A stretch of DNA of 64,000 nt from Paralvinella palmiformis (taxonomy: Eukaryota; Annelida; Polychaeta; Terebellida; Alvinellidae), in NCBI GenBank assembly GCA_025642065.1, contig JAODUP010000065.1, forward strand, positions 438,501 to 502,500, in the 5' to 3' direction. A program made the position numbers and the translations under genes. Positions 37,830-51,078 of the stretch are shown here, in pieces. A model generated the notes under the pieces. That model saw nothing but the letters and a program-made list of their open reading frames with translations. It was not told where the DNA came from and searched no databases. Each line of letters starts with the position of its first letter. Position 1 is the first letter of the stretch.

Positions 37830-40007
37830 ACTGTTGCAACCCGTCGGAAATTTTTATTTGGCCAGAATATTCGGCAGATCTTTCTCAAACATCCATTGTG
37901 GAACGCATTGATCTTTGCCATGTCCCCTTTAACCACTCACCAGCACTCTGAGCTGTACAGTAGGATGGACTTCACATTACTGTTGTAAAGTCTTATCTTT
38001 GTTTTGGTGGTGTATTGGTTAGACTTCCAAATGTTCTGCAGTTTGGCGAAAGCACAGCGGGCTTTACCGAGTCTTGCCTTGATGTCTTTTTGGCCTCCAT
38101 TTTCTTTGCTGATGAGACTACCCAGGTAGGTAAAGTTCTGTACAAACTCAAGTGGTTCACCATTTATGGTAACAGGTGTGGTGTTGATGCTCATCACTTG
38201 TGTCTTGGATGTATTGATGGTAAGCCCAGTTTGCTTTGCATATCTCTCTAATCTATCAGTTTTTTCCTGCAGATGGTCAAGCTTTACTGATAGAAATGCA
38301 AGGTCGTCAGCAAAGTCGAGGTCTTCTAAGTGGGAAAAGAGAGTCCACTGGATACCCCTGGGTTTATCTGATGTAGTTTTCCGCATGACCCAGTCGATGA
38401 CGACCAAGAAGAGGTGTCTAACACCGATTTCACTGGGAACCACTCAGAGGATGTATTACTGAGGATGACACTGCATTCAAAGTGGTTGTAGAATGTCTCT
38501 ATCAGTGAAACAATCTTTAGAGGTACTCCATAGGATCTTCCACAGAGTGTCATGGTGGATACTATCAAAGGCCTTTTTGAAATCAATGAAGTTGATATAC
38601 AGTGGGCAGTTCCATTCTAGAATCTGCTCTATGATGTTTCTCAATGCAAATATCTGGTTAGAGAACTCTCTTCTCTTCCGGAATCCCGCTTGTTCTTGTC
38701 TCAGCTTCTTATCGATAGCTGTCTCGATTCTCCCAAGAAGGAATCTATAGAAGACTTTGCTGGGGATGGACAAGAGTGTGAATCCTCGCCAATTGTCCCA
38801 TACTTGGAGGTTGCCTTTCTTAGGGATCTTTTTAATGAGTCCTTTGTCCCAGTCACTTGGAATAGTCTCTTTGTCCCAAATGGTGTCGAACAAGTTAGTC
38901 AGGACTCTTGTAGCTGTACTGAGGTCAGCCTTCAACATTTCAGCATGAATGGAGTCTACGCCTGGGACTTTTCCACTCTTCATAGCTTTGATGGCATTTC
39001 TAATTTCCGCTTCTGTTTGAGGACTGGTGTCGATGTTGAGGTCATCTGGCACTGGTGGGGGAGTCGGCGGGTTCATCTGGCTGAGGGTGGTTCAGGACTT
39101 CACAGAAATATTCAACCCATCTATCAGCTTGTTGACGTTCAGTTGTAATAGTGCTGCCATCTTTGCCTTTCACAGCGGCAGAGTGAGTAGTGTAATTACC
39201 ACAGAGACGTTTGGTGATCTTGTAGACACTGCTCATTTCACCTCTTGCTGCAGCACTCTTAGCTTCTGCTGCTAGCCCTTCTACATAGGACCTCTTGTTA
39301 TTCTTGGCACTCTTCTTCACTTCATTGTCTTTGACTTTGTATGCTTTTTGGACTTGTTGTTGGTGTCTCGCTGATTTGGTACTCAGTATCTTCATTTTGA
39401 GTTGTTTCCACTCCTCAAACGTTTTCCATATTTCCGGTGTTAGCCATTCCTTGTGGTTCTTCTTCTTGTGGCCCAAGACTTTGGTAGCTACTTCGACATA
39501 GGTCTTCTTGATGGTATCCCATTTGTTGGTAGCGTCGTGGTCAGTCTCCTCTGATGTGTCAGTTAATGCACTGAAGCGGTTTCTCAGCTCCAAAACGAAC
39601 TGCTGTTTGGTGACTGGGCATGCGAATCTTGTAACATCTAGTTTTTTTGGACGCTGACTCTCTGGTACCACTTTGTGGAGCTTCAACTTGACGCATGTGG
39701 TTACCAAATAGTGATCACTATAAATGTCAGCTCCACGGCGAACTCTCACATCTTGAAGGGACCTACGCCATTTTCCATTTTTGATAATGTGGTCGATTTG
39801 ATTGCTTGTCCTACCATCAGGTGATTTCCAGGTGAGCTTGGGGAGCAAAGATGGTGCCTCCAATTACATAGTTGTTGTTCAAGCAGAAGGCAACAATGCG
39901 TTCCCCTATTGTCATTCATCACGCCACAACCATGTTTGCCCATGGCTCTTTCACAGTTGGAGTTTTCAGAACCAACTTTGACATTCATGTCTCCGACTTG
40001 TAACTGT
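37830..40007 (-). pseudogene. Decayed non-LTR retrotransposon (RTE/BovB-like endonuclease-RT)
   Basis: Fragments in three frames give one endonuclease-reverse transcriptase. The apurinic endonuclease end is at about 39700-40000 (NVKVGSENSNCERAMGKHG in one frame, then WKSPDGRTSNQIDHII and YSDHYLV in the next). The linker follows, then the RT with KVPGVDSIHAEML, motif A FIDFKKAFDSIHHD, and motif C LDFADDLAFLS near 38330. The C-terminal YNSNVKSILLYSSECW is followed by an in-frame TGA at about 37934, and homology continues to about 37830. Frame changes fall near 39870, 39060 and 38540-38330. The 5' end is missing. It is a dead copy. The clade assignment rests on motif feel only. Confidence 0.88.
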
Positions 40008-40565
40008 AGTCCATGCCTTTGTTACATCTCGTATAGACTATTGTAACTCCCTGTTATATGGCATATTTGATTATAACATTAATCGCCTTCAGCGAATTCA
40101 GAAAAGTGCTGCTCGCATTGTAAAAAACTACAAGAAAATATGATCATATCGCCACAATTCTTCAAAAACTACATTGGCTACCTGTTAGACATCTTATCCA
40201 TTTCAAGATTTTGTTAATAAGTCATCCCGAAAACTCAGATCATCCAGTCAGATACTATTGCAGGTGCTACTGTGTCGATCAAGTCATATGGTGACTGTGC
40301 TTTTATTGTTGCAGCCCCCCACTTTGTGAAATAGGTCATCTCCAGAAAATTTTAAATCTCTTCTAAAAACAAATCTATTCCAGGTCGCTTTCACAGATAA
40401 ATAATTATTATCTTTTAAATCACTTACAGGGTTTTTGACAGACATATTATTTGGGGAATTATTATATTACATATTATTTGTACAGCGTATTTGAATGGCT
40501 CCTGCTAGTAAGGGCGCTTTATTAAATATACATTATTACATATTACATCATAAAAGGCTTGACAC
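40008..40565 (+). pseudogene. CR1-like LINE 3' fragment
   Basis: Reading + strand from about 40011 gives VHAFVTSRIDYCNSLLYGIF and LQRIQKSAARIV, the C-terminal RT signature of CR1/L2-type LINEs. It is followed, with frame changes and stops, by further tail residues up to about FKSLLKTNLFQVAF. The 3' UTR ends with a CTTTATTAAATATACATTATTACA-like tail in pieces. It abuts the oppositely oriented LINE at about 40007. It is truncated and dead. Confidence 0.85.
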
Positions 40566-41395
40566 CGAACCACTGTATCATCTACATCTACCTTGTGATG
40601 AGTGATTGAATGAAGAAATGGTAAACAACGGAATCACAATATGTGATGATTTTGATAAATTAACAAATACTGCGATCCAATTTCAATACGATCTGTGTTA
40701 GAAACTGATGTTAATGTATTTGTCGATGATATCATGCATACTTAAGGAGCCTGGGTGTAGGTGAAACAAGAGTGAAACTGCATTTGCCATATGCTATTCA
40801 CAGTGCGTTATAAAGACAACACCACATTGAAGAATGCTGTACCATGGAATTCATAGTAGCAGTATTTGAAGAAAACTGTCAAGAAGGACCATAGCTTCAT
40901 GTTTCTGAAGATAGCCCGATGTTTTGGGAAGAACTGGCACGACTTTGATACTAATAGTAAATTCATAATCATATACGGTAGATGTGAACACATTCTAAAC
41001 CCCCTAATGCACGCGCACGCACACATACATACAACTCAACAGGCACATAACGCATGGATAAGGGATACAGTAAGGATACTAACACGACTTTACTCAAATA
41101 GTGGCTCTGTTTACTTCAAGAACTTTATAGTAATTTGGTTCCTAGGAACATTCCTTAAAGAAGTTCATAGCCACACCGCTTAAAACATATAAATGCATAA
41201 CATTATTCATGGCTTGGAATATATTAATAACAATCATACCTGTTTAAGTCTTCTAAAGCTGCCATTCGATACATCGATATTCTCTGAGCTACTCTTCGCG
41301 GGCGTCTGATTGCCCAATAGGCGACAGCCAGGGGTCTCTATCCCAAATTTCAATAAGTCACAGCTACCTGGTGTTGACTTCTTTGTTTGCTTGCT
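40566..41395. other. Stretch without a supported gene
   Basis: AT-rich sequence after the LINE tail. I see no splice-supported ORF, repeat or RNA gene in it. Confidence 0.4.
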
Positions 41396-41479
41396 TGCTT
41401 GCTTGCTTGTGTTTCGGGGAGAATCAGCACAGTCTCTATGTTGGAGTGGTTGAGACCAACTCCCCCACCACTCACAGGG
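41396..41479 (+). repeat. Repeat element, copy 1 of an inverted pair
   Basis: From the GCTT(GCTT)n run through 'gtttcggggagaatcag', 'tctctatgttggag' and 'ccaccactcacaggg'. The same order of words occurs reverse-complemented at 43425-43525. The TTGC run at 41388-41409 is a short microsatellite expansion at its start. Confidence 0.7.
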
Positions 41480-41875
41480 GACCAGTACCTGAGGGTGTTC
41501 ACGGCGGAGTGTTTTACGTCCTCGGGGAGTCTTTATCGTCCCCCTTTATTTTAAATAATTCAGTGCAGACGGCAGCGCCATTTAACGTGGTCATCCCCCA
41601 CGATGTTGTGAGCCGAGAAATTAATCTCTAGAAAAGTTTCGACCTCTTGCTGGGAACGAACCCGTGACCGTTGACACCAAGTGCCGGGTGATTAACCGTT
41701 TAACGATTGAATTGATCGACGCTAGGTATTTATATGAGCAGATCTGTGTGAGCTGTTCTCTGTGATTAACTCAAACGATCTAATACCTAGAAACACGTGA
41801 TCAAATATGTACACTACCCAACATACAGGTAAGAGTTAGATTCAAGGGTGAGTAATTCCGTCGTTGAGCGTTTTA

Positions 41876-41908
<33 letters not shown>
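41876..41908. repeat. (TA)n microsatellite
   Basis: A pure TA tract of about 30 bp. It is followed by a short GTGC/GTGT tract to about 41945. Confidence 0.9.
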
Positions 41909-41910
<2 letters not shown>

Positions 41911-42043
41911 CCACACTGTGAGTGCGTGCGTGCGTGCGTGTGTATGTTACATATAATAAATGCCTGGACTCAGATTTTCGATATGTTTGTTACAGAATTG
42001 TAACCAAATGACCACTACCTAAATAGAAAACAAAGTGTTTAAA

Positions 42044-42449
42044 TATTAGTACATATCATATAATATAGACATAATTGAAAACAAAACATATATATTAGTA
42101 CATATCATATAATATAGACATAATTGAAAACAAAACATATATATTAGTACATATCATATAATATAGACATAATTGAAAACAAAACATATATATTAGTACA
42201 TATCATATAATATAGACATAATTGAAAACAAAACATATATATTAGTACATATCATATAATATAGACATAATTGAAAACAAAACATATATATTAGTACATA
42301 TCATATAATATAGACATAATTGAAAACAAAACATATATATTAGTACATATCATATAATATAGACATAATTGAAAACAAAACATATATATTAGTACATATC
42401 ATATAATATAGACATAATTGAAAACAAAACATATATATTAGTACATATA
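42044..42449. repeat. 49-bp minisatellite, about 8 near-identical copies
   Basis: TTAGTACATA recurs every 49 bp at 42046, 42095, 42144, 42193, 42242, 42291, 42340, 42389 and 42438. Internal copies appear identical. The unit is all AT-rich (CATATCATATAATATAGAC and AATTGAAAACAAAACATA). Such uniformity implies recent expansion or active homogenisation. Confidence 0.97.
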
Positions 42450-42673
42450 ATAAAAAATTCCTTATTTAAAATTTCCAAAAGAAAAAAAAAACCTTTTTTT
42501 TCCTGCCCCAAAATAGCAGAAATAGTAGTATTTTCACTCAGACCAAAATAGCACGACTAGTTCCAGTTGTAAATATTCTTCAAGTGTGTGTGTGTGTTTG
42601 TGTGTGTGTTTGTGTGTGTGTTTCCTTGATAAGGGTATTCAAATATTCAATGACTGTCATTCAGGTCTTCTTT

Positions 42674-42712
<39 letters not shown>

Positions 42713-43299
42713 TATTTCTAACCTCAAATAATCATAAATAAATAGTTCATTTAAATAAAGAAATAAAGTGTCTTATAACATTACATCATCTGAAATTATC
42801 CTATCCACTCAGATCTGGATCGTAGTCAATCTCTAAACATTTGATAACTGTCACACTCAATTAGCCTCTCCTTTAACCTCAGTTACACAATTAAAGTCGA
42901 CATATGACGATAACATCATCGAAAAGATAGCAAAGTTTAGTCTAAATACAAACACACATCATTATGACAATGTGGTGATGAGCTATTATCTATTAATAAA
43001 CTATCTAGATATGATAAAAGATACATTCAGTCTATATTAACGTAGAAATAAAAGTAGAGTGGTAAAGGTACTTAACTTACATTAGTGACTTGTTGATGTG
43101 ATATTCCACAAACATCCCAATACGTTTTCCAGACTCCTCTCATTTAATTTCCATCTCTGGTGTAGTCTTTTCCAAGATGACGGTAGTGTCGCAATATTAT
43201 GAGAATTGTCTCACTTGATCTCATGTACACTTTCCTCAAATTCGGTGAAAAGCAAACTTCTCAATTATTTTCTAACTTGACAATTTCTCATTAATCACA

Positions 43300-43336
<37 letters not shown>

Positions 43337-43424
43337 TGCATATTCTGTTTATTTATTTATTAGATAATATAGTATATAAGAATACGGGATAAACCGAACC
43401 ATTTTCCATCTTTCTTTACTGCTT
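42450..43424. other. Non-coding stretch with microsatellites
   Basis: Contains a GT-rich tract at about 42582-42622 and (TA)n at 42676-42708 and about 43304-43333. No gene seen. Confidence 0.5.
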
Positions 43425-43525
43425 CCCTGTGAGTGGTGGGCTGAGGAGTTTCTCAACGACTCCAACATAGAGGCTGTGATCAATAGGTGATAGCCTGGGG
43501 ATTATCCCCGAAAAACAAAGCAAGC
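43425..43525 (-). repeat. Repeat element, copy 2 of an inverted pair
   Basis: CCCTGTGAGTGGTGGG, then the complement of the 'ctctatgttggagt' word, then 'ccccgaaaaacaaagcaagc'. It mirrors 41396-41479 with an 18-20 bp insertion. The two copies lie about 2 kb apart in opposite orientation around the 49-bp minisatellite. Confidence 0.7.
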
Positions 43526-43739
43526 GAACGATTTATCTATCTTACATTATAATAAATTTGGTTTAGGAAAACGAGCTAAAATACGACATAGCTCAGTTCA
43601 GGATCAAGAGACATCACAATAATCCATATGAAATCTTTATTCTGGCTCCAGTTGCCAGGTAAACCGTTCAGCTCTTTTATTCATCTCTGTACCAGCGCCA
43701 TTTTGACCACTAATAGCATATGAACACATACAAGCGGGG

Positions 43740-43740
<1 letters not shown>

Positions 43741-43820
<80 letters not shown>

Positions 43821-43828
43821 TATATACT
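43741..43828. repeat. (AC)n-(TA)n compound microsatellite
   Basis: About 44 bp of AC repeats running directly into TA repeats. Any apparent coding across it is low complexity. Confidence 0.95.
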
Positions 43829-44687
43829 TTCTACGTAATATAAATTACGACAATTCATTAAAACACTCAGCAAAACATCTTTCACATAATCTGCTTTTAA
43901 AAATTGTTGTAATTTTTAAAAGAACCAAGCTAAAACTTAAACCAAATTAATCATAACGTCCAGACCGTGAAATATCCAAATTACCAATCCACTTTCTTGT
44001 TATTTGTTTGTTTGTTCCTCATATAGTCCCTGGAAGTGGAGCTTCTACAAATATATTGGCTGATTTTGTTGTAACGTATTTTTACAGTGACATCTCGTAC
44101 CCATTATGTTCGTATTTAATGTACACGACAATCTTTTATATGAACGTCCGTCTGGAGAAAGAACTCCCGTATATAAGGCTTCATCTCGTCAACAATATTT
44201 GATTATAAAACACTAAAAAGCCAGTTATACCTAAAACCTACGTCGAAATGTTCTGGAGCCGGTGTTATATCCGGAAGTAAATGACTCTGGTCACATTATC
44301 TCATTTTTCTAGGAATAATCGAGCAGCTCGGTGATATCCGCCGAATTTAAACAAATAAACCAATCACTAACTCATATTGTCCTTTTAAAGACTGTAATAG
44401 TTTGGTTTTATGTAAACACTGTAATTGTCCCTGTATGATGTTCGGTAACATACGCATTCCATTCATAGGGATTTCTCTCAATATAAATTTTGCTGTATAG
44501 AGATTATCACAGTTGGTCAAACATTTAACAATGTGTGGTCTAATATTTGGTTCACTGATTGTAGAAACAAGAAACTATGGCTTGTTGAAATTCTATTTTG
44601 TTTTATAGTTATCAAATTTAGTGATAGTGTCGTGAGTGTGTCGGGAGTGTCGTTATTTTTTATAATTTAAAAAACACACGTTTTCAT

Positions 44688-44846
44688 AAGTTGCTTTCAC
44701 AGATAAATAATAATTTAAATATCTTATAGGGGGCTATTACAGACATGATATTTGGTGTATCATTGTATAACGCATTTGATTGGCTCCTGCTATTAAAGAC
44801 GCTTTATTAAATATACATTATTATTATTATTATTATTATTATTATA
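44688..44846 (+). mobile_element. CR1-like LINE 3' tail, second copy
   Basis: Shares 'gctttcacagataaataat', 'tggctcctgct' and 'gctttattaaatatacatta' with the 3' end of the CR1-like fragment at 40380-40550. It then runs into (ATT)n at 44817-44846. A severely 5'-truncated copy ending in a short tandem repeat is typical of CR1-type LINEs. Confidence 0.8.
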
Positions 44847-45050
44847 GAACTTAATTTATATTCTAGATAAATAGAATTCATCACGAAAGGTGAAGTCTTG
44901 CATCAAAGATAAGGAAACAGATATATTAGTTTGACCTCCATTAGCCGATGTCAGTCAAACAATGTCACTTCATCACATATAACCATCATATTCCTTTACT
45001 TTTGGTTTTATTGTAGTTTCTAGATTGTTTTCCTTTTCTTGTCTTTTCAT

Positions 45051-45053
<3 letters not shown>

Positions 45054-45116
<63 letters not shown>

Positions 45117-45117
45117 T
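45054..45117. repeat. (CT)n-(GT)n microsatellite
   Basis: About 45 bp of CT followed by about 18 bp of GT. Confidence 0.95.
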
Positions 45118-45187
45118 TCTCTGCCTCATTGAGTAATAAATCGGCCCGGATCTATTTAGACATCCCGGTGGCAAACTGTGTTGATCT

Positions 45188-45831
45188 TTAAAGGGATAGT
45201 CCGCCCTCAGAAATTCTTTTGAGGACTAATACAGCTATACTCACAAATAATGTCAAAATGTGTAAATGATCACCTACGTATTAAATAATCCAGTTCAAAG
45301 TGCTGATTACTCGACTTTTAATGGCCTGTGGGCGCTGCCATTTTGAAGCTAGACAGAAACCGGAAGCTCCTGAATGCTGACGTCACTTCAACGCATCCGG
45401 TTGACCTGAAGTGTGTAGAGCCCATACAAAAGCATGTAAACAAGTGTGAACAAAGAATATTTCCAAAACATAACGCAACTGCGTTTTTAAAATTACGTCA
45501 TGAATGACATACAACCATATCAGTTTGAGCCAGAAGGAACCTGACAAGGGGACGATGATTCAAATGGCTCAGATATTAACACTCAAGAGAAACTATAATC
45601 CGTGTCAGTATAGAGAGCGCCTTTTTGACGTCAGAGCATTTGAGTTTTCTCCTTCCCGCCTTCGAATCTGGCTTCCGGTACAGTCGTAATGGCGGCCCTC
45701 CAGTAACTTGAATTATTTCCCCATATCTATGCTATCAGGTATATTTCGTGATTATTATTGTGGAATTTTTGGTTACTGTTCGAAGCACTACATATTTAAA
45801 AATATTTTCTGAATGTGGACTGTCCCTTTAA
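45188..45831. mobile_element. TTAA-flanked MITE of about 640 bp
   Basis: The left end reads TTAA-AGGGATAGTCCGC (from 45188); the right end reads GTGGACTGTCCCT-TTAA (to 45831). These are 12-13 bp inverted repeats, each bordered by TTAA, the target site duplicated by piggyBac-class elements. No transposase is encoded. The family is not settled, since other classes can also insert at TTAA. Confidence 0.75.
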
Positions 45832-45988
45832 CACATGATTTGATGCTTCTGGATCGCTTGAACTTCGGAATTATGATGATCTAGCTAGCTTCCGCCGCCT
45901 AAAGTTAGGATATATAAGCATGATGTTTAATTATGTTGTCTTTTTTTATAGAGTTGTTTCTGTATTGTGACCAATACAAACAGAGGGA

Positions 45989-46178
45989 CGCCTTCGTGGT
46001 ATAGCGGTAGCGCGTTGGACTACAGATCACTACCACCTCTGTTCGAATCTCGGCGTGGGCATATCTGAGGGGTGTTTCATCTTTGACTTCGCCTCATTAC
46101 CTTTGGAGGTCGCTCGGCCCATTCAACCTACCGCGTGCATAAAAGTGACCGTAAAACACAAATCACCATCATCACTAA
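45989..46178 (+). repeat. tRNA-derived SINE, best preserved copy
   Basis: The tRNA-like head has an A box (TGGTATAGCGG at 45997-46007) and a B box (GTTCGAATC at 46041-46049). The family body follows ('ttacctttggaggtcgctcg', 'aaaagtgaccgtaaaac') and a short CATCATCA-type tail. Both Pol III boxes look usable, so this copy may be young. Relatives: 17430, 20084 and 34420. Confidence 0.85.
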
Positions 46179-46190
46179 TACGAGTATAGC

Positions 46191-47577
<1,387 letters not shown>

Positions 47578-47767
47578 TAATAAAGTCAGCTCACGCATAT
47601 GATACTGAAACGCATCATAAACTACTAACAGAAGAAAGAATACTCCGAGGGAATGATGTGAACCAGAAACTAATGTCAGAGAAATAACTGACAAATTGAT
47701 GGCCGAATCTTCTCTTATTTATTCAATCCGCCCAACGCGTAAATAACTGAATCCATGATTGACAGGT

Positions 47768-47812
47768 CACGTGATCGTCGGCTAGCCTAGCAAACGATTT
47801 GGTCACGTGACC
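47768..47812. promoter_or_regulatory. Pair of CACGTG palindromes (CLEAR/USF-type)
   Basis: CACGTG at 47768-47773 (context GTCACGTGAT) and GGTCACGTGACC at 47801-47812, a perfect 12-bp palindrome containing the GTCACGTGAC core bound by MiT/TFE and USF bHLH-Zip factors. The two centres are 36 bp apart. No coding gene is evident just downstream in the window. Confidence 0.45.
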
Positions 47813-49750
47813 GTAAACACGGGAAAGCTTCATGGGAAATAAAACCGAGAACAGTTTCGTCAGATCCGTGGCTATTTCCACTATCCAACCCCTATACTAG
47901 CTGTGCCAGTGAGCTCGATTCTCTTTGAGAACATTGCCACTATAGAAGGTTTGTAATTATAAAATTAAAAAAATAGCTTAGTTCTTTCATCAATGGCCTT
48001 ATTTCTAACTACCAATGGTAAGTGTGGATGTATTTATTATACGGGTCCCCCCCAAAAAAAGTTGCTACAAAATCAATAATTATAGATCTATGTCATTGTC
48101 TATATAATTCGGAAGCTAATCGGCGAATTGGGATCTATTTAGAAAAATTAACACAGATTAATTGATACCTATATTAAGTAAGTGTTCGCGGCTTGTGGTG
48201 ACCTTTATTAAAATCGGTCAGGACGGATGGGTTTTGTCCAAATTGTTTTATTTTATTAACTAACTCATCCTTAACTCATTCTCTCACTCCCCTTCCTCGT
48301 TCCAAAAGACACCCATTCATAGCTCACAACAGGCGAGACAGGAGTTTATATGTAATCAATTTACACGGCATGTGACGGGTTTCGTACACATCAGTTTTCC
48401 GTGAAATTTGAGATATACTATAGCTCAACACGTCAGAAGACACCCAGGTATTATAGATAACATTTTATCACTAGAGTAACACGAATCGTTCACCGGCAGA
48501 TGGTAAACAAATCACAGACAACAACAACGACCTGGCATGATTTAATATGTTAATAATCCCGATTTACGCTGAAGTAGTTGCATACATTATAAGAGGAAAT
48601 GATTTCGTATCCGCGTGTGTGCGTTATTGAAGTCATCAGTTGAATCAATATTAATGGTGATTAAGTGTCTCTGAGGAGACGTCACTAACTCGAAAAATAT
48701 GGTTCTTGGGGTTTTGCATCTTGTATGCATACAGTAACGAGCAGAAAACAATTGCAAAAATTATGAATTCCAACAACAAAGTGAACTCCTACAAAGCTGC
48801 AATTGCGCTGTAAACTAAAAGAAACAATTTAGACCTAATGGTGATTTTTTTCCACCGAATATATAAAAAAACGCCTTATGAGAAGCAAACAACATAAAAT
48901 GTTATCGATTTGACAAAAGAAATGTAGGACTTAATCGCAGAATGTGTTCATGGTTTAAGAGTGTCGGGAAAACCGACTTTGTTTGACGAGCACTTTACGA
49001 CAACAGCTGTGGCAGTGCGAATGTCGTAAAATGACCTCCGTTTCTGTCGTATTTACGACTTTGACTCCGCCATTCAGGTAGAAATCTGACGGATAATAAG
49101 ACGATTGCCGACCGGAATATACCATAAATATTGTGTGAGATAACGAGCTAAGTCGGACGTTCTTTTGACGTTTTTAAATAGATAGTTCAGACGCTGCCCT
49201 TAACAAAGATTTGTTTGAACACTGCCTACAAAGTGTTCGCGGCATTTTTATCGCGAGTGACGTATGAACGCGTTGCTACGAACATCACTGAAGAAGAAAA
49301 TAATAAATAAATAAATTTACCCCCCAAAAAAATAAAGTGAAAAACCCAAAACAGACAGATAGTGTTTGGAGAAGATTATACACTTACTAACCAAGAAATT
49401 AAATGAATACAGTCAGACGCGAGTGGGTAGGCTGATGATGACGTGTACTCATTTTCGGTGATTGACGCGTGTACTAATGTGGACTGTGATGTCAATCTAA
49501 CAAATCTCCTCTCTTCCTCCCTATTATCGGCGTATATCATTTGTTCAGAAGCATCTTCTATACGTGTTTGATCATCCTCAGTCAAAACGACAGCTGACCA
49601 TCTCTAATGGCGGAGTAATCCCCCGAATTTCGTCTCTTTCTCGCAAAACATCGGGAACGGGGACTGAGACCTGAGACGTCTACTCAGACAGCAACTGGCA
49701 GAACTGTACTACACACATATACACGCACGTACGCGTACGCGCGCGCACAC
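47813..49750. other. Stretch without a supported gene
   Basis: Mixed-composition unique-looking sequence. A GAAG|GTTTGT word near 47946 could be a first-exon donor after the CACGTG pair, but no partner exon is visible. Nothing else is supported. Confidence 0.4.
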
Positions 49751-49754
49751 ACAT

Positions 49755-50210
49755 ATACAGAGAGAGAGAGAGAGAGAGAGAGCCTCTATGTGGTCTGGGA
49801 GTGGTTTAGGATCCTCTAATGGGGACAGGTGGCTCCAACGTTTGGACAGGAGTCAGCCGGTGACTGGCAGCTGGCTTCATCTCTCCCGGATCAGATTGCT
49901 TTGATCGGGATCGGCCTCGTTGTCGGAGTGCGGTCGGTCACGTGGTTAGAGATGTGGGATGTTTGATGTTTTGTGATTGGAGTATAAAGGTCAGATGTTT
50001 GTGGGAATCTCGGCGAAGGTAATGATAATCTCGGGTTATTGGTGTCTTATAGTTATTGGTCGATCTTACAGCATCATGGATACTATAATCTCGGAGTTGA
50101 ACAGTCGGTAGGATAATAGTCTTCTGGCAGGAAATAGTTGGTGAACGATCACACAAAAGTAGTCAAAGTACATATTTCTTCTGTTTGTGTATAAAAAATA
50201 TTTAAGATTC

Positions 50211-50248
<38 letters not shown>

Positions 50249-50311
50249 TATTAATAATAATTGTCACTTGTGTCTATGCCCCCTTTTTGGGGGAAGAAAG
50301 AATGAAAGGGT

Positions 50312-50363
<52 letters not shown>

Positions 50364-50551
50364 GTTCAGATAGTTTTTCATCCTAGCAACATCTTGTAGT
50401 TTAGCTGTGGTACAGTTTCAGAAATAAATTATTTGGATAAAAGTTGGGCCAAAACTTGGTCAATACCGTGACTTTTGTTAAATAAACAGTAATTCTCCTT
50501 GACAAAGAACATTCATTTGGAGGATGGCACCCCAAGAACTGTTTAATGGAC

Positions 50552-50592
<41 letters not shown>
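49755..50592. repeat. Microsatellite cluster
   Basis: (GA)n about 49755-49781, (ATA)n about 50212-50262, (GT)n-(GA)n about 50316-50364 and (TA)n about 50556-50592. Sequence between them shows no gene. Confidence 0.85.
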
Positions 50593-50595
<3 letters not shown>

Positions 50596-50906
50596 CCCAA
50601 TTTTAAATATGGATTATTTACTTAAATAATAGTAACCCCGAAAAACTAGGCGATGTTTCTTTTATTTCCATCTATAAACACCAACCAATGTTCAGGAGTC
50701 ACATGACCTGGAACCAGGAACATCACTAGTATATCACGTGATTTGTGGCGGAAGAACCTGGTAAGACTCAAGACACTTTGCTGATAAATAAACCGAACTG
50801 AGAGACATTTTGATAGACTTTGGTTCATATATCCAGTCTAAAAAAATACTAAACTTCAGCGGACCATTTTCTGCGGACTATTTTTTAAGCGGAAGAAACT
50901 TCTGCC

Positions 50907-50910
<4 letters not shown>

Positions 50911-50974
<64 letters not shown>

Positions 50975-51032
50975 TCTACCGAAAGTACAGATGGACGGAC
51001 GGACACGCATGCAAGCAAGCACGCACGCACAA

Positions 51033-51078
<46 letters not shown>

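Noticed and set aside
38015..39148. Several + strand ORFs across the LINE
   Set aside because: They are antisense shadows of the minus-strand reverse transcriptase.
41371..41631. 86-codon + strand ORF
   Set aside because: It overlaps a dispersed repeat that recurs inverted at 43425; no protein family recognised.
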